Assembly (NCBI GenBank): GCA_002717185.1 | Contig: PBDC01000074.1 | Coordinates: forward strand, 1 to 27,127 | Length of the DNA stretch: 27,127 nt | Direction of reading: 5' to 3' | DNA from: Rhodospirillaceae bacterium | Lineage (GTDB): Bacteria; Pseudomonadota; Alphaproteobacteria; UBA8366; GCA-2717185 | Shown: in pieces, positions 1-6,471 of the stretch | Layout of the letters: the number at the start of each line of letters is the position of its first letter | Position numbering within the stretch: position 1 is the stretch's first letter | Translations under genes and position numbers: made by a program | Notes under the pieces: model-generated | What the model was told of the DNA's origin: nothing | The model's database searches: none | The model's input: the letters and a program-made list of their open reading frames with translations, nothing else

Positions 1-378
1 CGTGCATATCGTGATCTCACCATCATTCGCCGACAGGCAGGTATCGATGATAAAATCGACCGCATGCCAATCCTGCAGCTCCATCGTCGGTTCAGGCAGG
101 TTGGCCCCATCAAGCCCAGTTTTGCCGTGGATTGCTTCCGCCGTCATCAACGGCAGTAGCATCGGCCGCGGACATCCAGCGAAGACCGGTATGTCGGATT
201 GTCCCGCCAATTCGCAAATTCGACGCGCATTGCGCCCCGTTAGGTCCAGTGGCACGTTGCCAGCGACGCAGGTGATGCCCAGCACTTTCAGGCTTTCCGG
301 TGAAGCCAACGCCATCAACAAAGCGACGGCGTCGTCCTGTCCCGGATCGCAATCAATGATTACCGGCCGTCGCGCCAT
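1..378 (-). CDS. Nucleoside hydrolase (IunH-type), N-terminal part, cut by window edge
   Basis: Inosine/uridine-preferring nucleoside hydrolases split the N-glycosidic bond of ribonucleosides, giving ribose and a free base; some relatives act on other N-ribosides. The reading frame is open from the ATG at 378 to base 1 (126 codons), so only the N-terminal part is visible. It begins MARRPVIIDCDPGQDDAV: the aspartate cluster DCDPGQDDA (residues 9-17) is the calcium-binding signature of the family. Also seen are the ITCVAGNV segment (about residue 44) with the conserved Asn, and HGKTGLDG (about residue 79), matching the usual HG-x-DGLG stretch. The start overlaps the stop of the upstream gene as ATGA, so the two are translationally coupled. 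Family assignment is secure. The substrate is unknown, and the missing C-terminal half should carry the active-site His. Confidence 0.9.
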   Translation of the reverse strand, partial: MARRPVIIDCDPGQDDAVALLMALASPESLKVLGITCVAGNVPLDLTGRNARRICELAGQSDIPVFAGCPRPMLLPLMTAEAIHGKTGLDGANLPEPTMELQDWHAVDFIIDTCLSANDGEITICT

Positions 379-1196
379 CAAGCGATCGAGAATTCGCTGT
401 TCAACTTGTCGGTTACGAGCATATGGCCAGGCTTGTGCGTAATGGCGAAGGGCAGCTTCGCCTCCTCCAACACCGCCTGCGGTGTCACTCCGCAGGCCCA
501 GAAAACCGGCACCTCGTGCGCGCGGATATCTGGCTCCGGCCCGGAATACAGTTCGTTGATATCTTCGATACCGATCAACGAGGGCTCTCCGAAATGAACC
601 GGCGCGCCATGTACGTCCGGGAAACGCGAGGTAATTTCGATGGCTCTGATAGCATCCGGCGGAGTGAACGGCCGCATCGATACAATCATCGGACCCAGGA
701 AAGGACCGGAAGGTTCGCACGGCACGTTCGTCTTATAGACGTAGACCTTAGTGCCGTTCTCTATGTGCCGCAGGCTCAATCCATCCTGCATCAGCGCTTC
801 TTCGAACGAGTAGGAGCAGCCGAGTACGAAGCCGACGGAATCATCGCGCCAGAGATGCGAGATATCGTGTTCCTCGGACGTTTCGACACCATTCTCAAAC
901 ACCCGGTAACAGGAAAGGTCAGTGCGTAGGTCAATATCGACGCCCAGCGTCGGGACGCTAGCATCCCCAGGTTCGGTCATCCCGATCAACGGACACGGTT
1001 TAGGATTACGTTCACAGAAAACCTGGAAGTCCTCAGCGTATTCCGCCGGCAATACGACGAGATTACCCTGAACCATGCCGCGCGCCATACCCGTCGTCCG
1101 GTTCTTCCAACGCCCAGCCCGCACTTCTTCGCGCACCGTCTTAGCCGCCTGCAGCATCGAAGCCCGATCGCCGCCAAATCCCATCATGTCGTCCAT
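378..1196 (-). CDS. DUF1445 family protein (putative hydro-lyase / D-glutamate cyclase-like)
   Basis: This 272-residue protein is full length for the DUF1445/YcsI family, which databases label putative hydro-lyase. Vertebrate D-glutamate cyclase (DGLUCY), which turns D-glutamate into 5-oxo-D-proline, contains a DUF1445 domain, so a cyclase or dehydratase of a small acid is a reasonable guess but not shown here. Family hallmarks are GMVQGNLVVLPAEYAEDF (about residues 40-57), a GCSYSFEEAL segment in the middle, the CEPSGPFLGPMIVSMRP segment, and the C-terminal stretch VFWACGVTPQA followed by ITHKPGHMLVTD. The start at 1196 is preceded by GGGAG at a good distance. It lies 63 bases behind the gamma-glutamyltransferase gene and overlaps the nucleoside hydrolase by four bases. 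The neighbouring GGT makes a glutamate-derived substrate attractive, but that is inference. Confidence 0.88.
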   Translation of the reverse strand: MDDMMGFGGDRASMLQAAKTVREEVRAGRWKNRTTGMARGMVQGNLVVLPAEYAEDFQVFCERNPKPCPLIGMTEPGDASVPTLGVDIDLRTDLSCYRVFENGVETSEEHDISHLWRDDSVGFVLGCSYSFEEALMQDGLSLRHIENGTKVYVYKTNVPCEPSGPFLGPMIVSMRPFTPPDAIRAIEITSRFPDVHGAPVHFGEPSLIGIEDINELYSGPEPDIRAHEVPVFWACGVTPQAVLEEAKLPFAITHKPGHMLVTDKLNSEFSIA

Positions 1197-1259
1197 GGCA
1201 TCACTCCCTTAGTATCTACGACGCTATCGTAGCATGCGACACTCCAATCGAAACCTAAG

Positions 1260-2981
1260 CTAAAGACCGACCACCGCTGTCGGCCGGCGCGGATCGCTGC
1301 CACCTTCCATCGTACCTCGTTCGCGGTCATGCACGATCGCGCAGACAGCTCCTGCCTTGTATTCCCAGTCCGGCCATAGCTGCACATCGTGCCCCAGCAC
1401 GCGCAACCGATCCAGCGTTGCCTCCGGATAGCGGCCTTCCAGGTTGAGGAGACCGGGACTATAGGAATGCGGATCCGAGGAGCGCGGATAGCTGAAAGTG
1501 GCGAAGCGAGGTTCTTCAATCGCTTGCTGCGGGTCCATGCCAAACTGCATCAAATTGAGCAACACCTGCACCATAGCCTGCGGCTGCACATCGTTGCCTG
1601 GCGATCCAAAGGGCATGACCCAATTCGCGCCGCGCATCGCAATGGCCGGATTGGGGGTCAGACGTGGCCGCTTTCCAGGGGCCAACACGGCGGGTGATGC
1701 GGGATCCGTCGAAGATTGCGCGCCACGCGTCGACGGCACGAAGCCCAAACCGGGCACCACCGGCCCCCCGGATGAACCATCGCTAGGCGTGGCAGAAAAC
1801 ACTGTGCCAGCTGCATCGATGGCGCAGATGTAGGATGTATCGAGCTGGCTGACTTCGTCTGTCAACGCGGCCGGCGTCGGAGCACCAACGCCCCTACGGG
1901 TGGCTCCCTCCGGGTAGCCTGGGTCAGGCATTCCCGGCGTTGCAAGGTCGGGGTCTATAAGCTCTCGACGTTTGTTGAGGTAAAATTCATCCAGCATACC
2001 TTCGATCGGCACGTCGACGAAATGCGGATCACCTACGTAGGCATGCCGATCTGCATAGGCGAGTTTGAACACCTCAACGATGGTGTGAATGTAGTCGGCC
2101 GAATTGTGCCCCAATACTTTCAGATCAATACCGTCCAACAGCCGCAATGACTGCGCCAACAGCGGTCCCTGACACCAGGGACCGCAGGTGTACACATCGA
2201 GTTCGCCGAACCGGACGCGCAGCGGTTCTTCTATCCCGACTTGAAATTCGGCAAGGTCCTCCTCGGTTAACCAACCGCCATTCTCGGAGTGATAGCGCGC
2301 CAAGATCTTCGCGATGTCACCGCGGTAGAAGGCGTTCCGCGCCGCCTGCAAACCCGCCGCGCGGTCGCCCACGGATGCGGCTTCTTGGTCAATCATATAT
2401 TGTATAGTTCGGCCCAGGTCAGCCTGAACAAACAGCTCGCCTACCCGCGGTGGCGAACCCTTCGGCAGATAGATAGCAGCGTTCTCTGGCCAGCGGCGGT
2501 AATTTTCAGCGGCGGCGGCGATGATGCGACTGGTTAGTTCCGAAATTGGAAACCCATCCCGCGCGAAACGCACAGATGCTTCTGCCACCTCGCCGAAGCG
2601 CATCGTGCCCCACTGTTCCAGCGCCGTGATCCAAGCATCCGGCGCAGCGGGCACCAAGGTCCGCAAAATTCCTGGCGGTATGCGTCCGCCATGTTCGCGC
2701 TGGAAAACGTCTGGCGACGCCGCCCTCGGCCAACAACCGAGACCGCTGATCGTCATGACAGTGCCGCACTCTGCAGGCCGGATCATGATTGGCGCGACGC
2801 CTCCGAAGCCGACATATTCCGACTGCAGGACTCCTAGCGCCATACCACCACAGACCCCCGCATCGATCGCGTTGCCACCCGCTTCGAGTATCTGGAAGGC
2901 CGCCTGGGCAGCGAGATAGTGTCCCGCGGCCACCATGTGCCGTGTGCCCATGATACGGGCGCGGGTCGGCGAGACGCTCAA
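1260..2981 (-). CDS. Gamma-glutamyltransferase family protein
   Basis: Gamma-glutamyltransferases are Ntn-hydrolases that remove or transfer the gamma-glutamyl group of glutathione and related amides, and are made as a precursor that cleaves itself before a threonine. The 573-residue frame has the N-terminal GGT pattern MVAAGHYLAAQAAFQILEAG then GGNAIDAG (residues 17-42). The likely self-cleavage site and nucleophile is Thr382 in QLDTSYICAID, and GSPGND (459-464) stands where GGTs have their GSPGG oxyanion loop. No signal peptide is visible, so this is probably a cytoplasmic member, unlike the periplasmic E. coli Ggt. Some proteins of this fold are acylases rather than GGTs. The start is a TTG at 2981, nine bases after the upstream stop; ATG at 2951 is an alternative that would trim the N-terminus by ten residues. 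It belongs to the minus-strand operon. Confidence 0.9.
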   Translation of the reverse strand: MSVSPTRARIMGTRHMVAAGHYLAAQAAFQILEAGGNAIDAGVCGGMALGVLQSEYVGFGGVAPIMIRPAECGTVMTISGLGCWPRAASPDVFQREHGGRIPPGILRTLVPAAPDAWITALEQWGTMRFGEVAEASVRFARDGFPISELTSRIIAAAAENYRRWPENAAIYLPKGSPPRVGELFVQADLGRTIQYMIDQEAASVGDRAAGLQAARNAFYRGDIAKILARYHSENGGWLTEEDLAEFQVGIEEPLRVRFGELDVYTCGPWCQGPLLAQSLRLLDGIDLKVLGHNSADYIHTIVEVFKLAYADRHAYVGDPHFVDVPIEGMLDEFYLNKRRELIDPDLATPGMPDPGYPEGATRRGVGAPTPAALTDEVSQLDTSYICAIDAAGTVFSATPSDGSSGGPVVPGLGFVPSTRGAQSSTDPASPAVLAPGKRPRLTPNPAIAMRGANWVMPFGSPGNDVQPQAMVQVLLNLMQFGMDPQQAIEEPRFATFSYPRSSDPHSYSPGLLNLEGRYPEATLDRLRVLGHDVQLWPDWEYKAGAVCAIVHDRERGTMEGGSDPRRPTAVVGL

Positions 2982-2990
2982 GTCGCGCGC

Positions 2991-3746
2991 CTAAAAGCGA
3001 GAGAAAAGTTGCGTGAAACCGCGGAACTGGTCGTTGATGCCCAACGCCCGCAAGCCGTGCCAATACGTAACCACATTAATGCTGATGACCGGCTTGTTAA
3101 GCCAGCGCTCCGCCTCATCCGCGATGCGTGACATCGGAAGCGCTGCCCCGAACTGCACCAGACATTCGGATTCCGGAACGTCGATTGATTTGATCGCCTC
3201 AATCATATCCTGATCCGTCAAATGAGTGTACGTTGCCGGGCTCCTGCCCCGCATATGCTGGTAATTTACGATATCGTACCCCAGTTCGCTCATTACCCCT
3301 TCCATGCGCGGTTCGATCGAGGGGAAGTAGGGCTCCATGATCGAAATTTTCTTTTTCACACCATGCAAATTCAGTGCCTCTCGTACCCCGTCAACCGCTG
3401 TCGAGACACCAATATCGCAGCCGGCGCGGTTTTTCATGCGCTTCTTCAGGTCTTCCACCGATTGCAGGGAACCGCCCCAAACGGACAGGGCTGAGATGCC
3501 AAGCACCAGATAGTCCGGATGACAGGTCATCAAACGGTCGACCGCCCCATCAAGACCTGCGTCGATCAGCCGGATCGATTCATCAAAACTATCATTGTCG
3601 AACGTCGGAATATCAGGAATATGCATGCGCCCAATATGGTTGGTCACACCAGGCGGTCGCATAGCGTCATACTCTGGCTGCACCACCGTATTGGTTGATG
3701 GTGTCGGCACGCCAATCTTCGCCCGGTACGCCAAATAGTCGCTCAC
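2991..3746 (-). CDS. Asp/Glu racemase / maleate isomerase / arylmalonate decarboxylase-like protein
   Basis: The 251-residue protein belongs to the Asp/Glu racemase superfamily branch with maleate cis-trans isomerase and arylmalonate decarboxylase. The N-terminal signature KIGVPTPSTNTVVQPEYD is diagnostic, and the C-terminal helix region NKPVISINVVTYWHGLRALG matches the usual P-V-I-x-I-N-x-x-T-Y-W-H-x-L-R pattern. I start it at the GTG at 3746 because AGGAG sits seven bases upstream; the longer frame to 3818 adds 24 residues unlike the family. The two cysteines normally used for catalysis appear replaced: GISALSVWGG at the first site and VQFGAALPMSRIA at the second. Maleate isomerase, racemase or decarboxylase chemistry of the known kind is therefore doubtful. 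It is the first gene of the operon leading to the GGT. Confidence 0.85.
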   Translation of the reverse strand: MSDYLAYRAKIGVPTPSTNTVVQPEYDAMRPPGVTNHIGRMHIPDIPTFDNDSFDESIRLIDAGLDGAVDRLMTCHPDYLVLGISALSVWGGSLQSVEDLKKRMKNRAGCDIGVSTAVDGVREALNLHGVKKKISIMEPYFPSIEPRMEGVMSELGYDIVNYQHMRGRSPATYTHLTDQDMIEAIKSIDVPESECLVQFGAALPMSRIADEAERWLNKPVISINVVTYWHGLRALGINDQFRGFTQLFSRF

Positions 3747-3756
3747 TTCTATCTCC

Positions 3757-3894
3757 TCACACCTTCGTTTGTTTAAGCAGTCTACAAAATCGCCACGGTA
3801 ACAGAAAAATCCTAACAACTTGTCGCAAAACCATGCATACGGGACGGATTAATATCGTTCGAAAGTATATTGGTAGGATCATACTTTTCTTCAA
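3757..3894 (-). CDS. Possible 45-codon leader ORF before the racemase-like gene
   Basis: A small frame runs from a TTG at 3894 to a TGA at 3757-3759, whose bases touch the Shine-Dalgarno sequence of the racemase-like gene. The peptide begins MKKSMILPIYFRTI and is basic and hydrophobic, with a second stretch RIFLLPWRF. AAGGAGA lies just before the TTG (3897-3903), closer than usual; the ATG at 3882 is an alternative. No homology is recognised, and the region is AT-rich, where chance frames are short but not rare. Translation could couple to or regulate the downstream operon. It is listed because of its position, not because of proven coding. Confidence 0.25.
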   Translation of the reverse strand: MKKSMILPIYFRTILIRPVCMVLRQVVRIFLLPWRFCRLLKQTKV

Positions 3895-3910
3895 ATTCTC
3901 CTTAACTAAC

Positions 3911-3941
3911 TGAAATTAAATGAAATAAAGTGAAAATAAAG
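3911..3941. repeat. Three tandem 10-11 bp AT-rich repeats upstream of the minus-strand operon
   Basis: TGAAATTAAA, TGAAATAAAG and TGAAAATAAAG follow each other without a gap, one per helical turn, about 165 bases upstream of the GTG of the racemase-like gene and just before the leader ORF's ribosome binding site. The phasing on one face of the helix suggests a protein-binding array or a curved upstream element. No binding protein can be named. Confidence 0.6.
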
Positions 3942-3942
3942 C

Positions 3943-4005
3943 CAGCCTTCGCCAAATTGTCTTTCAAAAGAAGAAAATCCGTCATTTCCGGTTACCCGAA
4001 GGCTG
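3943..4005. repeat. 9-bp inverted repeat with 45-base spacer
   Basis: CAGCCTTCG (3943-3951) is the exact reverse complement of CGAAGGCTG (3997-4005). A small CGGCG/CGCCG hairpin (4008-4020) follows. It lies in the long non-coding stretch between the divergent genes at 3746 and 4385. It could be a regulatory pair of sites or a scar of an excised element; nothing identifies a mobile element. Confidence 0.4.
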
Positions 4006-4087
4006 CACGGCGATCCGCCGCCGGTCATAGATAGGGCGTTTTTCTCGGGATAAAGGCGACGGAGCAAGCGCTGTTCGGTCGGGCAAA

Positions 4088-4122
4088 CCCAGCGTTCTTT
4101 GAGTCAACGTTCAAAGTCTGGG
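4088..4122. repeat. Imperfect dyad, possible weak minus-strand terminator or operator
   Basis: CCCAG (4088-4092) pairs with CTGGG (4118-4122), and CTTTGA (4097-4102) with TCAAAG (4111-4116). The inner spacer is eight bases and the arms are unevenly spaced. On the minus strand the structure is followed by GTTTGCCC, only a short T run. Confidence 0.3.
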
Positions 4123-4209
4123 TAATGCCGACAGCAACAATAAACTAGCCAATAAGACACCTAACAATTGCCGAAACCGGCCTTCGCTCAGGTTTGCGAT
4201 CCATGACAT
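4111..4209 (-). CDS. Possible 32-residue membrane peptide (unrecognised)
   Basis: A frame from ATG 4209 to TGA 4111-4113 encodes MSWIANLSEGRFRQ followed by a strongly hydrophobic run (LLGVLLASLLLLSAL) that could span a membrane, ending PRL. GGAGA abuts the ATG, which is too close for a normal ribosome binding site. An imperfect dyad (CCCAG...CTGGG) lies across the stop codon. It may be a genuine small protein, the signal/anchor remnant of a lost exported protein, or chance. No family is recognised. Confidence 0.25.
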   Translation of the reverse strand: MSWIANLSEGRFRQLLGVLLASLLLLSALPRL

Positions 4210-4359
4210 TCTCCAGAAATTCGTCTCTGCGTGGACGCACAGAAAAACTCCACTGTTTCCAGTGCGAACAAGGTTGTCTTATACCGACTTAGCGCGATAG
4301 ACAGTAAGAACGCATCACAGCTTTCCGCGCCATTGATATAGGCAAGTTTCCAAAGCCAC

Positions 4360-4368
4360 TGTTATACT
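4360..4368 (+). promoter_or_regulatory. Extended -10 promoter candidate for the DUF2786-HTH gene
   Basis: TG-T-TATACT (4360-4368) is a good extended -10 element. No convincing -35 is found at 17 bases spacing. Transcription would begin near 4375, leaving a leader of about ten bases before the TTG at 4385, so translation may be nearly leaderless. Confidence 0.4.
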
Positions 4369-4384
4369 AAACACCTAATTTCAT

Positions 4385-4909
4385 TTGCAGAGCCGGAGAC
4401 ATCCGATCAGCGAGCAACTGACATCGGACCAGCAGGCCCGCTTGCAAAACCTGCTCAAACTAGCCAATGAAAGCCCATTCTCAGGCGAGCGAGAGAATGC
4501 GCTTGCGGCAGCCGAACGATTGGCCGCGCGGCACGGGTTGACCCTGGAGGAAGCGGCGACTGGTGTCTCGCCTTCGCAAACAGCGCGTGCCAAGGAAAAT
4601 GCCAGCCAGTTCGCGCGGGACCTCGCAGCCTTCGTTCATATGAACGACTACCAGATTTATCTTGAAAAACAACGGCGCGATCAAGCCCGGCGCGAGGCTG
4701 AGGAGCGTGGCCTTGACCGGAAAAATTCAGAGCGGCCCGCGCCACCACGGCCACGCCGTAATCGTAGCAACGCCCGTATGGAACCGCGCAAACATGCGTG
4801 GGCCCTGGCGAGCGAAACCAGCCTGTCCTATCAGGAAATCGCCGATATTACCGGGCTGGATATCTATCAGATCTTACTGATGAAAATTCAGCTTTTAAGG
4901 GCCGCTTAA
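4385..4909 (+). CDS. DUF2786-domain protein with C-terminal helix-turn-helix-like segment
   Basis: The N-terminal part, residues about 15-57 (ARLQNLLKLANESPF through AAERLAARHGLTLEEAA), matches the DUF2786 pattern of a helical repeat ending in ARHGL-x-x-EEA. DUF2786 proteins are often of phage or plasmid origin and have unknown function. The middle (about residues 95-130) is highly charged and rich in Arg and Pro. The C-terminus (HAWALASETSLSYQEIADIT, then GLDIYQILLMK) reads like a sigma-region-4 or MarR-type helix-turn-helix. The only early start is the TTG at 4385, because an in-frame TAA lies at 4376-4378. No Shine-Dalgarno sequence precedes it. GGAGA occurs inside the frame at about 4396, so a slightly later non-standard start is possible. 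The gene stands alone. A DNA-binding role is inferred, not shown. Confidence 0.75.
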   Translation: MQSRRHPISEQLTSDQQARLQNLLKLANESPFSGERENALAAAERLAARHGLTLEEAATGVSPSQTARAKENASQFARDLAAFVHMNDYQIYLEKQRRDQARREAEERGLDRKNSERPAPPRPRRNRSNARMEPRKHAWALASETSLSYQEIADITGLDIYQILLMKIQLLRAA

Positions 4910-5022
4910 GAGTAATTTTCCGATTTGTTTCGACCGTGAACGCTGTATCGTTAAACTGGTCAGCCATGTACTTCGGCAATTGCGCATCCATTCGGCAGAG
5001 CAACAAACCAACAGTTTTCACC

Positions 5023-5075
5023 GATCCGTGGCAGCGTGACGGTCGCAGAGAACGGCGTTCGGAACACCACGGATC
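5023..5075. repeat. 9-bp inverted repeat upstream of the asparagine synthetase stump
   Basis: GATCCGTGG (5023-5031) and CCACGGATC (5067-5075) are exact reverse complements 35 bases apart, in the 247-base gap before the asnB remnant. They could be a pair of operator half sites or an mRNA hairpin. No gene is seen in the gap. Confidence 0.4.
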
Positions 5076-5156
5076 AATTCAATACGTCTTATGTTTCGAG
5101 ACAAGTCCACGAGCAGGCAGTACAGTGCGTGGGTTCATCCGACACCCGGAGTGGCC

Positions 5157-5312
5157 ATGTGCGGCATAGCCGGATTTCTAGGCCTTAAACGCCAGACCAG
5201 TGCCCAAACCCTTGCCACATCGGCCGCAGCGATGGGCTACGCTCAAATCCACTGCGGTCCACACAGTGGCGACGTTTCTATAGACAAAGCGGCCGATGGC
5301 ATCGAAACATGA
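5157..5312 (+). pseudogene. Truncated asparagine synthetase (glutamine-hydrolysing), N-terminal stump
   Basis: The 51-codon frame starts MCGIAGFLGLKRQTSAQTLA, the hallmark N-terminus of AsnB-type glutamine amidotransferases, whose Cys2 becomes the N-terminal nucleophile. It continues IHCGPHSGDVSID where intact enzymes have IHRGPDDxGxW, so conserved Arg and Asp positions are already lost. The frame then runs into a TGA at 5310-5312. Full-length enzymes are about 600 residues, so the rest of the glutaminase domain and the whole synthetase domain are absent. GGAG precedes the ATG at normal distance, so it may still be translated. The stop overlaps the glycosyltransferase ATG (ATGA). Amidotransferases of this type commonly sit beside glycosyltransferases in polysaccharide loci, so an in-locus deletion is the simplest explanation. 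Confidence 0.75.
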
Positions 5313-6442
5313 GCCTCGCTGGCCGCAAGATACTCTATCTGGTTAGCGAGGATTGGTACTTCTGCTCGCATCGTCTTCCCATCGCGCGAGCTGCACAGGA
5401 GGCCGGGGCGGAAGTAGTGGTGGCCACCCGCGTCCGCGAGCACGGCCCGAAAATCGAAGCAGAGGGGTTCCGGCTCGTCCCCCTCGAACTGTCGCGCAGC
5501 GGCCGCAATCCAATCCATGACGCAACAATCTTGATCAATCTGATACACCTCTACAGGCGCGAGCAGCCAGACATCGTCCATCATGTCGCCCTAAAACCGG
5601 CACTGTATGGATCGATCGCCGCCTGGTTGACAGGTAGACCCGCCATGTTAAACGCCTTCGCTGGCATGGGCTTTATCTTTATATCAGAAGGGCTGTTCGC
5701 GCGTGCGGTGCGGTCGTTCGTTCGTGTGGCGTTCCATTTCTTGCTCAACCGACGAAGTAGCCATGTAATCGTCCAGAACCCGGACGATTTTTCCCTGTTA
5801 ACTGATGCCGTCGGCGTGGCACCGGAACGCATTACAACTATCAAAGGCTCCGGGGTCGATATCGAGCAATACCGCCCGAGACCAGAACCGGATGGCACTC
5901 CGATTGCCGTTTGCGTATCGCGCATGCTGTGGGACAAAGGAATCGGCGAACTGGTCGACGCAGCACGAGAATTGCGATCACGTGGAACAGCAATCCGCAT
6001 CCGTCTGGTTGGTCCCAGTGACGACAACCCGGCGGCGATACCGACCGAAACCCTAGCGGCTTGGTCGGCTCAAGAGGTCGTCGACATCGCTGGTCCGATA
6101 GAAGACATCGCCGGAGAATTTGCCCGCGCCCACATCGCGGTGCTGCCCTCTTATCGAGAAGGTCTGCCGAAATCGCTGCTGGAAGCTGCAGCGGCCGGCC
6201 TACCAATGGTAGCCACAGACGTGCCCGGCTGCCGCGAGGTGTGCCGCCATGAGGAGACAGGTTTGCTGGTCCCACTCAAAGAGAGTGCGCCGCTTGCGGA
6301 CGCGTTGCAAACCTTGGCCGAGGATCCAGCGCTACGTGCCCGCTATGGCGAGGCCGCCCGCGCATTAACAGAAACTGCATTTTCTGAGTCGGTGATTGTC
6401 TCACAAACGATCAAGCTCTACGAATCCGTAATGCCGAGTTAA
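5309..6442 (+). CDS. Glycosyltransferase family 4 protein
   Basis: GT4 enzymes are retaining, GT-B fold transferases that move a sugar from a nucleotide-sugar to a lipid-linked or other acceptor on the inner face of the membrane. This 377-residue protein has the usual length. The N-terminal Rossmann half carries LYLVSEDWYFCSHRLP and an HHVALKPALYG segment near residue 91. The C-terminal half has IKGSGVDIEQYRP (about 178-190), the start of the donor domain at CVSRMLWDKGI, and the EX7E motif Glu284/Glu292 in REGLPKSLLEAAAAGLP. Its ATG overlaps the TGA of the AsnB stump, and no other polysaccharide gene is nearby. It is thus an orphan, probably left from a larger surface-polysaccharide cluster. 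The acceptor and the sugar are unknown. Confidence 0.92.
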   Translation: MSLAGRKILYLVSEDWYFCSHRLPIARAAQEAGAEVVVATRVREHGPKIEAEGFRLVPLELSRSGRNPIHDATILINLIHLYRREQPDIVHHVALKPALYGSIAAWLTGRPAMLNAFAGMGFIFISEGLFARAVRSFVRVAFHFLLNRRSSHVIVQNPDDFSLLTDAVGVAPERITTIKGSGVDIEQYRPRPEPDGTPIAVCVSRMLWDKGIGELVDAARELRSRGTAIRIRLVGPSDDNPAAIPTETLAAWSAQEVVDIAGPIEDIAGEFARAHIAVLPSYREGLPKSLLEAAAAGLPMVATDVPGCREVCRHEETGLLVPLKESAPLADALQTLAEDPALRARYGEAARALTETAFSESVIVSQTIKLYESVMPS

Positions 6443-6471
6443 ATTAGGCTATGGCAACTGAGGAAAATGAC

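Larger units (their letters stand above)
3895..4384. other. Gene-poor divergent intergenic stretch
   Basis: Between the racemase-like operon and the DUF2786-HTH gene no gene of ordinary size is seen. The stretch is more AT-rich than its surroundings. It holds the tandem 10-bp repeats, the 9-bp inverted repeat, a possible 32-codon membrane peptide with an imperfect dyad at its end, and an extended -10 promoter sequence next to 4385. These are listed separately. Confidence 0.6.

Noticed and set aside
4798..5169. 123-codon plus frame bridging the DUF2786 gene and the asnB stump
   Set aside because: It overlaps the end of the DUF2786 gene in another frame and resembles no protein family.
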